This document shows, one piece after another, positions 40,592 through 48,603 of a stretch of DNA of 49,168 nucleotides. A model generated the notes under the pieces. That model searched no databases, was not told the origin of the DNA, and worked only from the letters and a program-made list of their open reading frames with translations. Where the stretch lies: positions 1 to 49,168 of the forward strand of contig JAEWIV010000264.1 in the NCBI GenBank assembly GCA_023386865.1, read 5' to 3'. The translations under genes and the position numbers were made by a program. The stretch's first letter is position 1. Each line of letters starts with the position of its first letter. The stretch is from Pseudomonadota bacterium (GTDB lineage: Bacteria > Pseudomonadota > Alphaproteobacteria > Reyranellales > Reyranellaceae).

Positions 40592-43354
40592 TCAGAAGTG
40601 CTTGATGTAGGCGATCAGGGCCTCCTTGTCGGAGGCGGTCAGATCGGCGCCGAAGTAGTGTCCGCGGTTGACGACGTAGTCCGGGCACTTGCTCAGCCCG
40701 ACCAGGGTATCGATCAGTCCCGTGTCGCGGACGGCCGCTTCGGCTGCCGCCTGAGTCCCGGGATCGGCAAGGGCTTCCGGCGAGCAGGCCCCGCCCATTC
40801 TGCGAAAGGCGCTGAGCAGGGTCGGACCGGCCTTCAGCAGCTTCCAGTAATGGCCGATCATGTCGGTCTCGTCGTTGTCGGGCAGCAGCTTGGTGTTCGT
40901 CAGGGCATTGATCGGGAAATCCTTGGGCAGGGGCCCGAGCGCGATGCCGCCGTCCTGGCCTATCGCCCACGGCGCCAGCCAATGCAGCGGCCCCGCCAGG
41001 TCGCGCATCCACGACGGCACGTAGCCTGCCGGGAGGATGGCGCAGGACGGCGCGGTGGTTCGGTAGATGTAGCCCGGCACGGGGATCTGGGTGAGCTTGT
41101 CGACGCGCCGTGTCTCCGGGTTCAGCAACTGCCGGATCGAATGGTCGAAAACCCTGAGGCGGTTGGCGACGCACGGCAGGTACGGATTTCCGTCCGTTGC
41201 GGCAGGGCAGCTTTCCTTGCCGTAGTCGCCGTAGGATCCGGGCCGCTTCGCATAGGCGTCGCGATCGTCGTGGCCGACGGAATTGTTCGACAGGAACGGG
41301 GCGGTCGACCACGCGCTGATCAACGACGGCGGACGGAGATAGCCCCGCCCGTTGCCGAGCGGCCGCAACGCCATCGTAGCGCCCGAGACGGGATGGTGGG
41401 CCGTCAGTTCCTTGACCGGCGGCAGGGTCTTGTACGACGACGACGTGAAGTCGGACCAGATGTCGCCCGCGAGGCCGTTGGTGGCGAGGGGCGTGCAGGC
41501 ATTGGTCTCCAGCAGGTCGACGGGGACGCGACGCTCCGAAGACAGGTAGTTGCCCGGGATGAACGTGTCCTTTCCGTCGGCGTCGCGGGCGGTCACCATC
41601 TTGATCATGGCGTCCTTGAAGTCCCGGCTCTGGGCCCACGACCAGTATCGATTCCAGCATTCACGGTAGTCGGGCCCGTTGCCGCCGCCTGCGCAGATCC
41701 CGTCCTCGACGCCCGAGCTTTGCGGCGGCTTCGGCATCTTGCTGGAGTGGCAGGCGGCGCAGTTCTCCGCGAACACGACCTGTCCCCGCCTGACCTTGTC
41801 GGAATCGAGCGGCTCGAGGAAGGCGGCGCCGCCCGGCGCGTCCTTGAGCAGATCGGGCCGCGCCGTGACGAGGAAGAAGATCGCCATGTCGACGCTACGG
41901 TCCTCGGTCGCCCGCCAGTAAACCGACTGCTTCTGCGCATCGCTGATCCTGATCGGCGAGATCTTCTGGCCGCCGATGAACGGGCGAAAGTGAAGAAGCC
42001 ACTCTTCGCTGAACAGCCCGATATTCAGGTAGACGCGATTGAGCGCGCCGAGCGTTCCCACCGAATCGGCGCCATCCTTGAGGACGCGCATGGAGAACGA
42101 GTTGCTGCTGGCCGGTTCCCAGAACTGCGACAGCGCCGCCGTCATCGGGTAGTCCTGGAACTGCTTGTTGTCGCGCTCGCCGCCCGTGAGCCGCTCGGAG
42201 CCCGTGGCCAGGCTCGGCGCGAGACGCTCGATGACACCGTAGACGGCATTCATCGTCCGCGGATTGTTCATGTAGTCGGTGGAGACCAGCGACGTATCCA
42301 GGCTGCCGGGAGGATTCGTGTGGAACAGCTGGTAGAGGAAGTTTCCCTCGTTCGGCGACGCCGCGTTGTTCGGTCCGCGGGGCCGCGTGTTCCAGAAGAA
42401 GATGCGATCGACCCAGAAGTATTGCGCCCCCGGATTTGACGCGAGGTTCTCCCACTTCGGATTCTCCGGGTCCTGGGGCGGATTGGTCGCGCTCGGACCG
42501 ACGTGGCAGAACGCACACGACATCCCCACGCGATAGGGCCGCACAAGATCCTTCCTGTTGTAGTAGGCCGGATCGCTGTAGTAGCGCACCGGATCCCAAT
42601 CCGCCTTGGCCTTCTCGTCGAAGTCGGGATTGGGAAACAGGCGCAGGCCCATGACACCGGTCGGTTCGCCGTAGTAGGAGCCGACCGGCACGGTCTTGCC
42701 CCGCGCCTTGACCTCGGCGCCCTTGTATCTCGCCGGATCGGCCAACGGATCGGGCGGGCAGCCGGGATCGCGCTGGTCGAGCCACAGGCCGTAGCGGTCC
42801 TTGTCCGGGCCCTTGGCTTCGGTGAAGCAGGGTTCGTTGACGAGGCCGAGGTACGACCAGCGATTGCGGCGCCCGTACGCCATCCCCTCATGGGACGAGA
42901 CGGTCTTCAGCAGGTCGAACGCGCCCGCGGTGTTGCCGGCGGCGAAATCCCAGAACCTGTCGTTGCCGCCGGTCCAGGCGATCCAGGCGACCTGTCCGCG
43001 CAGCGCGCTCTGCCGTACCTGCTCAGGCTCGAGGTTGGTGAGCTTCGCGACCTCTAGTATCTCCTTCGGATACGGCGCGCCGTCCGCGGGCTTGACCAGC
43101 AGTCCCTTGTCCATCCGCGCGAAGTAGCTGCAATCGGCTGGCTGCTCGCGGCACTTTTCGACGGCGGAAAGGTGCTCGCGCGAGAGGCCGGCGATTTTTG
43201 CCTCGTCGGGAAGGGTTCCGAACTTGGCGCTGTCGGGCTCGACTAGCGCCCGGACCAGGAAGAATCCGCCGACGATCGCCACCAGCAGGAGAACGCCTGC
43301 CGAAACCACCAGCCATTTCAGGACGCGGCCCACGATTGTCGCGATGGTACTCAT
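40592..43354 (-). CDS. Large membrane-anchored di-heme cytochrome c (920 aa)
   Basis: The N-terminus has one uncleaved membrane helix (about 13-35), placing the rest in the periplasm. Haem sites are CAFCH (Cys280) and CAACH (Cys532), 252 residues apart, as in cytochrome c peroxidase/MauG/RoxA-type di-heme proteins. Long regions (about 40-270 and 560-880) match no family I recognise; they are rich in Trp, Tyr and Pro. It ends HYFGADLTASDKEALIAYIK, sharing a signature with both smaller di-heme proteins of the cluster. The start has GGAGACCCTGC in front. It follows the 493-aa protein by 24 bases. Redox partner or oxygenase roles are possible; nothing decides between them. Confidence 0.82.
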   Translation of the reverse strand: MSTIATIVGRVLKWLVVSAGVLLLVAIVGGFFLVRALVEPDSAKFGTLPDEAKIAGLSREHLSAVEKCREQPADCSYFARMDKGLLVKPADGAPYPKEILEVAKLTNLEPEQVRQSALRGQVAWIAWTGGNDRFWDFAAGNTAGAFDLLKTVSSHEGMAYGRRNRWSYLGLVNEPCFTEAKGPDKDRYGLWLDQRDPGCPPDPLADPARYKGAEVKARGKTVPVGSYYGEPTGVMGLRLFPNPDFDEKAKADWDPVRYYSDPAYYNRKDLVRPYRVGMSCAFCHVGPSATNPPQDPENPKWENLASNPGAQYFWVDRIFFWNTRPRGPNNAASPNEGNFLYQLFHTNPPGSLDTSLVSTDYMNNPRTMNAVYGVIERLAPSLATGSERLTGGERDNKQFQDYPMTAALSQFWEPASSNSFSMRVLKDGADSVGTLGALNRVYLNIGLFSEEWLLHFRPFIGGQKISPIRISDAQKQSVYWRATEDRSVDMAIFFLVTARPDLLKDAPGGAAFLEPLDSDKVRRGQVVFAENCAACHSSKMPKPPQSSGVEDGICAGGGNGPDYRECWNRYWSWAQSRDFKDAMIKMVTARDADGKDTFIPGNYLSSERRVPVDLLETNACTPLATNGLAGDIWSDFTSSSYKTLPPVKELTAHHPVSGATMALRPLGNGRGYLRPPSLISAWSTAPFLSNNSVGHDDRDAYAKRPGSYGDYGKESCPAATDGNPYLPCVANRLRVFDHSIRQLLNPETRRVDKLTQIPVPGYIYRTTAPSCAILPAGYVPSWMRDLAGPLHWLAPWAIGQDGGIALGPLPKDFPINALTNTKLLPDNDETDMIGHYWKLLKAGPTLLSAFRRMGGACSPEALADPGTQAAAEAAVRDTGLIDTLVGLSKCPDYVVNRGHYFGADLTASDKEALIAYIKHF

Positions 43355-43378
43355 GCAGGGTCTCCTCGTCCGCGCATC

Positions 43379-44860
43379 TCACAGCGTCTTGAGGTAAGCC
43401 AGCAGCGACTGCTTGGCCTCGTCGGGCAGGTCGGTGCCGTAAAGGTGGCCGTCATTGCCGTTACCCGGCTTGCTCGTGTCGTAGAGCGTGCCATGCCGCT
43501 CGGCGGGCGTGCCCGGCTGGCTGACGAAGCCGCCGCCGGCCGCATCGACCAGATCGTAGCCGCGGTAGAACCGGACCGGTCGCTCGGCCGGCGCGGCGAG
43601 CAGATCGCGCAAGGTCGGAACGGACCCGTTGTGCAGGTAGGGACCGCGCAGCCACAGCCCGGTCAACTCGTTGGCGAGGTAACCGTTGGTCTTGTGGAAT
43701 TCCCGAAAGCCCCAGTCGTAGCCGCCGGACCGGTAGTTCGTGTAGCGCTCCCTGGCGGCCTCGGTCCACATGTCGATGCGATGGCGGTCGGTGCCGATCT
43801 CGACGGCCGGGATGACGGTCCGGAATCGCGCTCCGCCCGGCTCGTGGCAGGCGGCGCATCGGGCCTGGAAGAGTTCCCTTCCTTTCGCGACCTGTGCCGC
43901 ATCGACGTGATAGGGATCATCGGCGCTGCGCGACGGGGAGAACGGCGAGGCCGGAGGCTTCTGCAGGCGAATGAAGTCGGCGATGGCGTCGAGGGTCTGC
44001 CGCGCTGCCGAGTAGCCCTGGTAGTCCATGCCGTCGCCGATGGCGCCCGAGACCATGGTCTCGCGCAGACTGGAATTGAGGCCATCCCAGTGCAGTGAAT
44101 GGCGTCGGTCGGGATCGCCGAGGGCGGCCTTGAGATCCCACAGCGGCATGATGTCGGAGTTGCCGATCGTCTTGTCGTCCGGCAGGCCGAGATTGAAGAA
44201 CTTGACGGGATTGAACGGATCGATGCGGCCGGGGCCCCAGTCGGGCCGCGACTTCATCCAGTCGAAGCGCGCGGCTTGATCCGCCAGTGCGGCCTGCACC
44301 CTCGGAATCAGGAGGTGGCGATAGAGCGCGCGCTCCCACCAGGGCATGTCGTAGATCGCCAGGATCTTGGCCATGACCTCGTCGGGCGTGAAGCGGTCCT
44401 TGTCGCGCCCGGCGGCGGACAGGAAGCGCAGGAAGCCCTGGATGTTGACGCGTGTGCCGGCGCCCGCCGGCACCAAGGTCGCGGGGTCGTCGGCATTCAG
44501 GCGGTAGCTGCCCTGATGGCAGAAGGCGCAGTTCGGCGCGACGCGCGGGATGATGCCGAGCGTCTTCTTGGAAAAGCCGACGGGCAGTTCCTCGCCCGAG
44601 ACCCAGAAGACGCCGATCGAGCCATAGCCGTCCTGGTTGCCCGGCAGGAGATCGGGGAACAACGAGGGCATCACCCGCCAGATCCAATAGGGCAGGCCTT
44701 GCTGGCTTTCGTTGCCGATCGAGCCGTGATTGAAGACCTGGAGCGGGTCGTTCGTCGCCGGCTGGGCCACCGGTCGCAGCAGCACGAACCAGGCAGATAC
44801 GATCACCAGCACGATGAGCGCCAGGGCGCCGACGAGCAGCCTTTGGAGAACGCCGATCAT
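43379..44860 (-). CDS. Membrane-anchored di-heme cytochrome c, RoxA/peroxidase-like (493 aa)
   Basis: After an N-terminal anchor helix (about 7-27), a haem domain with CAFCH (Cys111) and a second with CAACH (Cys335) follow, 224 residues apart. GPYLHNGSVPTLRDLL near residue 420 is typical of the di-heme peroxidase/RoxA superfamily, and the protein ends GHLYGTDLPDEAKQSLLAYL. RoxA cleaves polyisoprene with two such haems; peroxidases use them to reduce H2O2. The protein is much shorter than RoxA. Its ATG overlaps the stop of the small membrane protein (ATGA). Confidence 0.85.
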   Translation of the reverse strand: MIGVLQRLLVGALALIVLVIVSAWFVLLRPVAQPATNDPLQVFNHGSIGNESQQGLPYWIWRVMPSLFPDLLPGNQDGYGSIGVFWVSGEELPVGFSKKTLGIIPRVAPNCAFCHQGSYRLNADDPATLVPAGAGTRVNIQGFLRFLSAAGRDKDRFTPDEVMAKILAIYDMPWWERALYRHLLIPRVQAALADQAARFDWMKSRPDWGPGRIDPFNPVKFFNLGLPDDKTIGNSDIMPLWDLKAALGDPDRRHSLHWDGLNSSLRETMVSGAIGDGMDYQGYSAARQTLDAIADFIRLQKPPASPFSPSRSADDPYHVDAAQVAKGRELFQARCAACHEPGGARFRTVIPAVEIGTDRHRIDMWTEAARERYTNYRSGGYDWGFREFHKTNGYLANELTGLWLRGPYLHNGSVPTLRDLLAAPAERPVRFYRGYDLVDAAGGGFVSQPGTPAERHGTLYDTSKPGNGNDGHLYGTDLPDEAKQSLLAYLKTL

Positions 44861-45297
44861 CGGATGACCCCGAATCCGCCGGGGCGTTCCTCGAGCGCCT
44901 TGATGCGGATCAGGCAGTAGAGCGTGGTCGCCCCGATGAAGGCGTCGACCAGCGCGGCGACCAGGAAGCCCGGCGGCTGGCCGAACAGGATCACCGCGAG
45001 AAAGAAGAACACGGCGCCGAATGTCCGTGCCGGGAACACGGCGAGATAGGCGTTGGTGCGATGGCGGCCGAAATCGAGCGCGGCAGGAACGTAGAAGACC
45101 GTGATGATCATCAGCAGTCCGCCGGCAATGCGCGCCCAGATGAGGTTCTCGAGCGGAATGCCGAGCAGGTCGAGCAGCCATCGCGGATCGAGCACGAGGG
45201 CGGCGACCAGTATCGCGTTCACGATCACGCCCAGCCACAGCAGGATGGTGTGACGTGCGATCCAGACGCTGATGGCGGTCTGTCCGGCCGGTTTCAT
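44857..45297 (-). CDS. Four-helix membrane protein of unknown family
   Basis: The 146-aa product starts MKPAGQTAISVWIARH and has four hydrophobic segments at about 17-36, 52-70, 84-102 and 106-125, with short loops (LLGIPLENLIWARIAGG, DFGRHRTNAYL) and a charged C-terminus. I do not recognise the family. The ATG at 45297 overlaps the stop of the 518-aa cytochrome, and its own stop overlaps the start of the 493-aa cytochrome, both as ATGA. Such tight coupling suggests it is a partner of the two cytochromes, perhaps an anchor, quinone-binding subunit or assembly factor (inference). Confidence 0.8.
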   Translation of the reverse strand: MKPAGQTAISVWIARHTILLWLGVIVNAILVAALVLDPRWLLDLLGIPLENLIWARIAGGLLMIITVFYVPAALDFGRHRTNAYLAVFPARTFGAVFFFLAVILFGQPPGFLVAALVDAFIGATTLYCLIRIKALEERPGGFGVIR

Positions 45298-46850
45298 AGC
45301 GTCTTCATGTATTCGACAAGGGCATCCTTGTCGGCGGCCGGCAGCTCGGTGCCATAGGCCTTGCCCTCGTGGCCCTTGTTGCCGTTGCCGGGCACGCTGG
45401 TGTCGTAGAGGAAAAGGTCCTTGAGGTTGTAGCCGTAGCCGTCGGACCGGTAGCCGACATTCTTGGTGTCGAGGATGTCGCTGCCCCTGTACCACTGTGC
45501 CGGCCGGCACTCGCTTGCGGCGTCGCAGGTCGATGGCTTCAGCAGGTCGCGCAGCGTCGGCACGGAGCCGTTGTGGAGATAGGGCGATCGCGCCCAGATG
45601 CCGTCGAGCGGCTGATTGGCGTAACCGCCGGTCTTCTTGAAATGCCTGAAGCGCCAGGGATAGCCGGCGTAGAGCATGTTCTGGGCGGCCGAGAAGTTCT
45701 CGGTGTACGACGCCCAGCGATTGCGGTCGGTGCCGATCCGCTCGAGCGGCTCGACCTGGCCGAGCCGCCGGTACCGGTTGTTGTCGTAGTCGTACGGCCC
45801 GTCGGCGTGCTTCATGCCGTGGCAGGCGGCGCAGTACTCGGCGAACAGCTCGCGTCCGCGCGCGACCGCTTGCGACGTGCCGTCTTTTTCGGACGGCGGC
45901 GCGGGGAAAGGCGGCGGCGGCAGATTCCACGTCCAGTCGCGAACGCGGTGGATCGAATCGATGTCGACCGTCACCGGCGTCACCCCGGCCCCGAGGGCCG
46001 CGCTCAGGTTTCGTTCGTCGACCGAGGTGTTGTTGCCGTCCCAGTGGAGATGCATGCCCTGACGCGGGCGCTGCTGCCAGATCGCCGGAAAATCGGAGGA
46101 GCCGTTCAGCTCGCTGTCGCTGATGTGCGCTTTCCCCATCGGGAAATTGAACTGCAGCGCCTTGTAGGGGTTGAACGTGTCGACGCGGCCCGGGCCCCAG
46201 TTGTTCTGCCGGTCGATGAAGGAGACCTGCCGCCCCAGCTCCTTGAAGGCCGCCTGCACGCGCGGGAACACGATCTCGCGGTAGATCAGGCGATCGACGA
46301 CGTTGAGGTTGCCGCGGACCTGGGGGCCATTGATCGTCTCGATCAGCTTGTCGGCGTTGAACCGCGAATCGTCGCCGACCTCCACGAAGAACTTGACCAG
46401 GTCGAAGAGACGCAGGTTGTTGGCGGGCGCGCCCAGCACGAGAGTGGGCTTGTCGCCGACATCGAGCCGATAGGTGCCGGTGTGGCAGACCGCGCAGTTG
46501 AGCCAGACGCGTTCGACCCCCGTGACCACCCGTCGCGACATGCCGATGGGCAGCTCGGCCTGCTCGGACTCGTAGAGCAGTCCGAAGCGGCGGTATCCCG
46601 GCTGCCCGAGCTTGTCCTGGAACATCACCGGCAACGCCTTGAAGACCAGGATCGGCAGGCCGTTTGCCGGTTCGCTGCCGATCGAGCCGTACTTGAAGTG
46701 GTCGCGGTCGTCCTTGTAAGCGACGACGTACTGGTTGGCGAAGACGAAGTAGTACAGTGCCGCCAGGATCAGAAGCGCCACGACCAGCCATCGGATCGCG
46801 CGCTTGCGGGCGAGCATGCGTTCAACGGGTGTCCGCGGATCGTGGTTCAC
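45294..46850 (-). CDS. Membrane-anchored di-heme cytochrome c, RoxA/peroxidase-like (518 aa)
   Basis: This protein has an anchor helix at about 19-40 and haem sites CAVCH (Cys119) and CAACH (Cys340), 221 residues apart. It is a paralogue of the 493-aa protein: both share YGSIG/HGSIG with a following GLP near the start, WGPGR-(V/I)-D-x-FNP, LHWDG, SPYLHNGSVPTLRDLL (here ARSPYLHNGS) and a C-terminal YGTELPAADKDALVEYMKTL. GTG at 46850 is the start, 8 bases after GGGGAG. It is 33 bases below the flavoprotein gene. Confidence 0.85.
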   Translation of the reverse strand: MNHDPRTPVERMLARKRAIRWLVVALLILAALYYFVFANQYVVAYKDDRDHFKYGSIGSEPANGLPILVFKALPVMFQDKLGQPGYRRFGLLYESEQAELPIGMSRRVVTGVERVWLNCAVCHTGTYRLDVGDKPTLVLGAPANNLRLFDLVKFFVEVGDDSRFNADKLIETINGPQVRGNLNVVDRLIYREIVFPRVQAAFKELGRQVSFIDRQNNWGPGRVDTFNPYKALQFNFPMGKAHISDSELNGSSDFPAIWQQRPRQGMHLHWDGNNTSVDERNLSAALGAGVTPVTVDIDSIHRVRDWTWNLPPPPFPAPPSEKDGTSQAVARGRELFAEYCAACHGMKHADGPYDYDNNRYRRLGQVEPLERIGTDRNRWASYTENFSAAQNMLYAGYPWRFRHFKKTGGYANQPLDGIWARSPYLHNGSVPTLRDLLKPSTCDAASECRPAQWYRGSDILDTKNVGYRSDGYGYNLKDLFLYDTSVPGNGNKGHEGKAYGTELPAADKDALVEYMKTL

Positions 46851-46883
46851 GATGGATTCTCCCCCTCGCCGCCGCCTGTCGTG

Positions 46884-48281
46884 TCACCTGAACAGGGGAG
46901 GGTCGTAGACCGACATGACGCACTTGATCAGGTTGCTCCACTTTTCTTCGAAAGTGTCGCCGTCGTAGCGGGACACGTCATAGCAGCCCAGTGGATTGGC
47001 CAGGTCGTTGACCAGGCACTTGTTGCAATAGCTGCATTCCTTCTGCTTGCTGGGGCCGTTCGCGGTCCGCAGTATGTGCGGAAGGTCGCTGTTGGCGATG
47101 AGCGGCCGGGCGATGCTCACGCCGTCGCATGAACCGTCCCTGATCACGCCGGCGATCGCAGACGCGTGCTGGAACCCTCCGGTGCACAGGAACTTGACGG
47201 TCGGGTCGAGCTTGGTGATCTCGGACCGAAGGAACTTCGAGTAGGCGGCGTTGATGCCTTCGACGACCTTGCCGCGACGCAGTCGCCAGAACCATTCGAA
47301 CAGCGGGCCGGTCACCGGATTGTCGAACACCGCGTAGTTGAAGCGGGTGCGCACGCCGGCCGAGAACATGCCCCCGTACCACCGCGCCAGGTCGCGGGTC
47401 GAGATGTCGCCCGGCGGATTTCGCGGATGGGGAAAGGTCGATCCGCTGGAGATGTGGAAGGAGTCCACGCCCTTGCCGTCATCCAGCAGCATCTTGCAGA
47501 TGATCAGCGTGTCCTCCAGCGTGTTGCCCTTCTTCTGCCAGGGGTAGAGCCAGGAGTTGTGGTCGACGCCGTTGATCTTCATCTGGAGATGAAAATCGGG
47601 GCCGACTTCGCGGCGGATGGCCCGGACGATCTCGAGAACGAAGCGCGCCCTGTTTTCGACCGGACCTCCGTAGTCGTCGGTCCGGTCGTTGATCCCCGAG
47701 CTGAGGAATTGCGTGATCAAGTAGCCGTTGGCGCCGTGCAGCTCGACGCCATCGAGGCCCGCTTCGCGCGCCCGTCGCGCGGCTCGAGCGAACTGCTCGA
47801 CGACTTCGTGGATCTCCGCCACGGGCATGGCCCGCGCGAGTATGCCGTGGAAATAGTCCTTCTTGTTGGTCGAGCTCTGCGCCGTCTCGAACAGGTTCTC
47901 GACGCCGCCCATGTCCTGCTGCCGGCCGGAATGGCTGAGCTGCATGATGAAGCGGCAGTCATGGGCGTGGACACGCTTGCCGACCTCCCGCCAGAAGGGG
48001 ATCTTGTCGTCGTCGTCGATCATCGCGTAGCGGACCAGGATGCGCCCGCGCACGGAGACCGGTGTGAAGGACGATATGATGCAGCCGATGCCGCCTTTGG
48101 CGAACTTCTCTTCCCAGTTGAGGCGCGTGTGGCCGCCGTATCCGTTGTACTCGTCGAACATGCCCGACAGGTTCGACCTGAACAGCCGGTTCTTGACCGT
48201 GAGGTGCCTGAACCCTATCGGCGAGAAGATGAGGGCGGCGTTGTCTTCGTGGAGGAACGTCGTGTCCATGACCTGCGGCAT
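46884..48281 (-). CDS. NADH:flavin oxidoreductase, old-yellow-enzyme family
   Basis: The 465-aa product has the FMN TIM barrel of the OYE/2,4-dienoyl-CoA reductase family: IFSPIGFRHLTVKNRLFRS at the start, QLSHSGRQ, GLDGVELHGANGYLITQFL with the Asn-Arg-Thr-Asp-x-Tyr-Gly-Gly loop, and CTGGFQHASAI with GVSIARPLIAN. The C-terminal CSYCNKCLVNDLANPLGC (Cys at relative 1, 4, 7 and 18) suggests a 4Fe-4S cluster, as in dienoyl-CoA reductase, but the second FAD/NAD domain is absent. It would reduce activated C=C bonds. ATG at 48281 has GGAG upstream. It is the first gene of the cytochrome cluster. Confidence 0.88.
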   Translation of the reverse strand: MPQVMDTTFLHEDNAALIFSPIGFRHLTVKNRLFRSNLSGMFDEYNGYGGHTRLNWEEKFAKGGIGCIISSFTPVSVRGRILVRYAMIDDDDKIPFWREVGKRVHAHDCRFIMQLSHSGRQQDMGGVENLFETAQSSTNKKDYFHGILARAMPVAEIHEVVEQFARAARRAREAGLDGVELHGANGYLITQFLSSGINDRTDDYGGPVENRARFVLEIVRAIRREVGPDFHLQMKINGVDHNSWLYPWQKKGNTLEDTLIICKMLLDDGKGVDSFHISSGSTFPHPRNPPGDISTRDLARWYGGMFSAGVRTRFNYAVFDNPVTGPLFEWFWRLRRGKVVEGINAAYSKFLRSEITKLDPTVKFLCTGGFQHASAIAGVIRDGSCDGVSIARPLIANSDLPHILRTANGPSKQKECSYCNKCLVNDLANPLGCYDVSRYDGDTFEEKWSNLIKCVMSVYDPPLFR

Positions 48282-48603
48282 GTCTCACTCCGTCGCCGGC
48301 CCCGGTCGACTCGCTCCGCAAGTCGGTCACGTCGGGTCTTCGAACGATGATCTAACCATGGCGCCGCAGTCGATACAATCGAGGCGGGCGCAATGACCGT
48401 ATCACTCTGGTCGTTTGCGACGGGCGTGGCTGTGACTTAAGCCACAGACGCGTTGGACTACCTGCTCGACCGCGGCGGGCGGAAGTGTCTCGTCGCGGCG
48501 ATCTCGTGCTAGGTTGCGCCATGAAGCGCGTCGCCGCGGCCCTTCGTGGCTACAGTGGTCGGGCCGGCCACCTCTCCCGTCCGCCAGAGCCTGCCGGCAG
48601 GCC
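48282..48603. other. Divergent promoter region between the cytochrome cluster and gpsA
   Basis: This 322-bp gap has no supported long gene. It contains a CRP-like palindrome at 48431-48446 and a possible 28-codon reading frame (48521-48607) whose TGA overlaps the gpsA GTG. It must hold the promoters for both flanking units. The base composition is a little less GC-rich in the middle. Confidence 0.6.
48431..48446. promoter_or_regulatory. CRP-like palindromic operator
   Basis: TGTGACTTAAGCCACA follows TGTGA-N6-TCACA with one mismatch in the second half-site. The palindrome extends one more base pair on each side (C/G). It lies 150 bp upstream of the flavoprotein start and 158 bp upstream of gpsA. 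Which regulator binds is unknown; an alphaproteobacterial CRP/FNR-superfamily protein is a reasonable guess. Confidence 0.5.
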
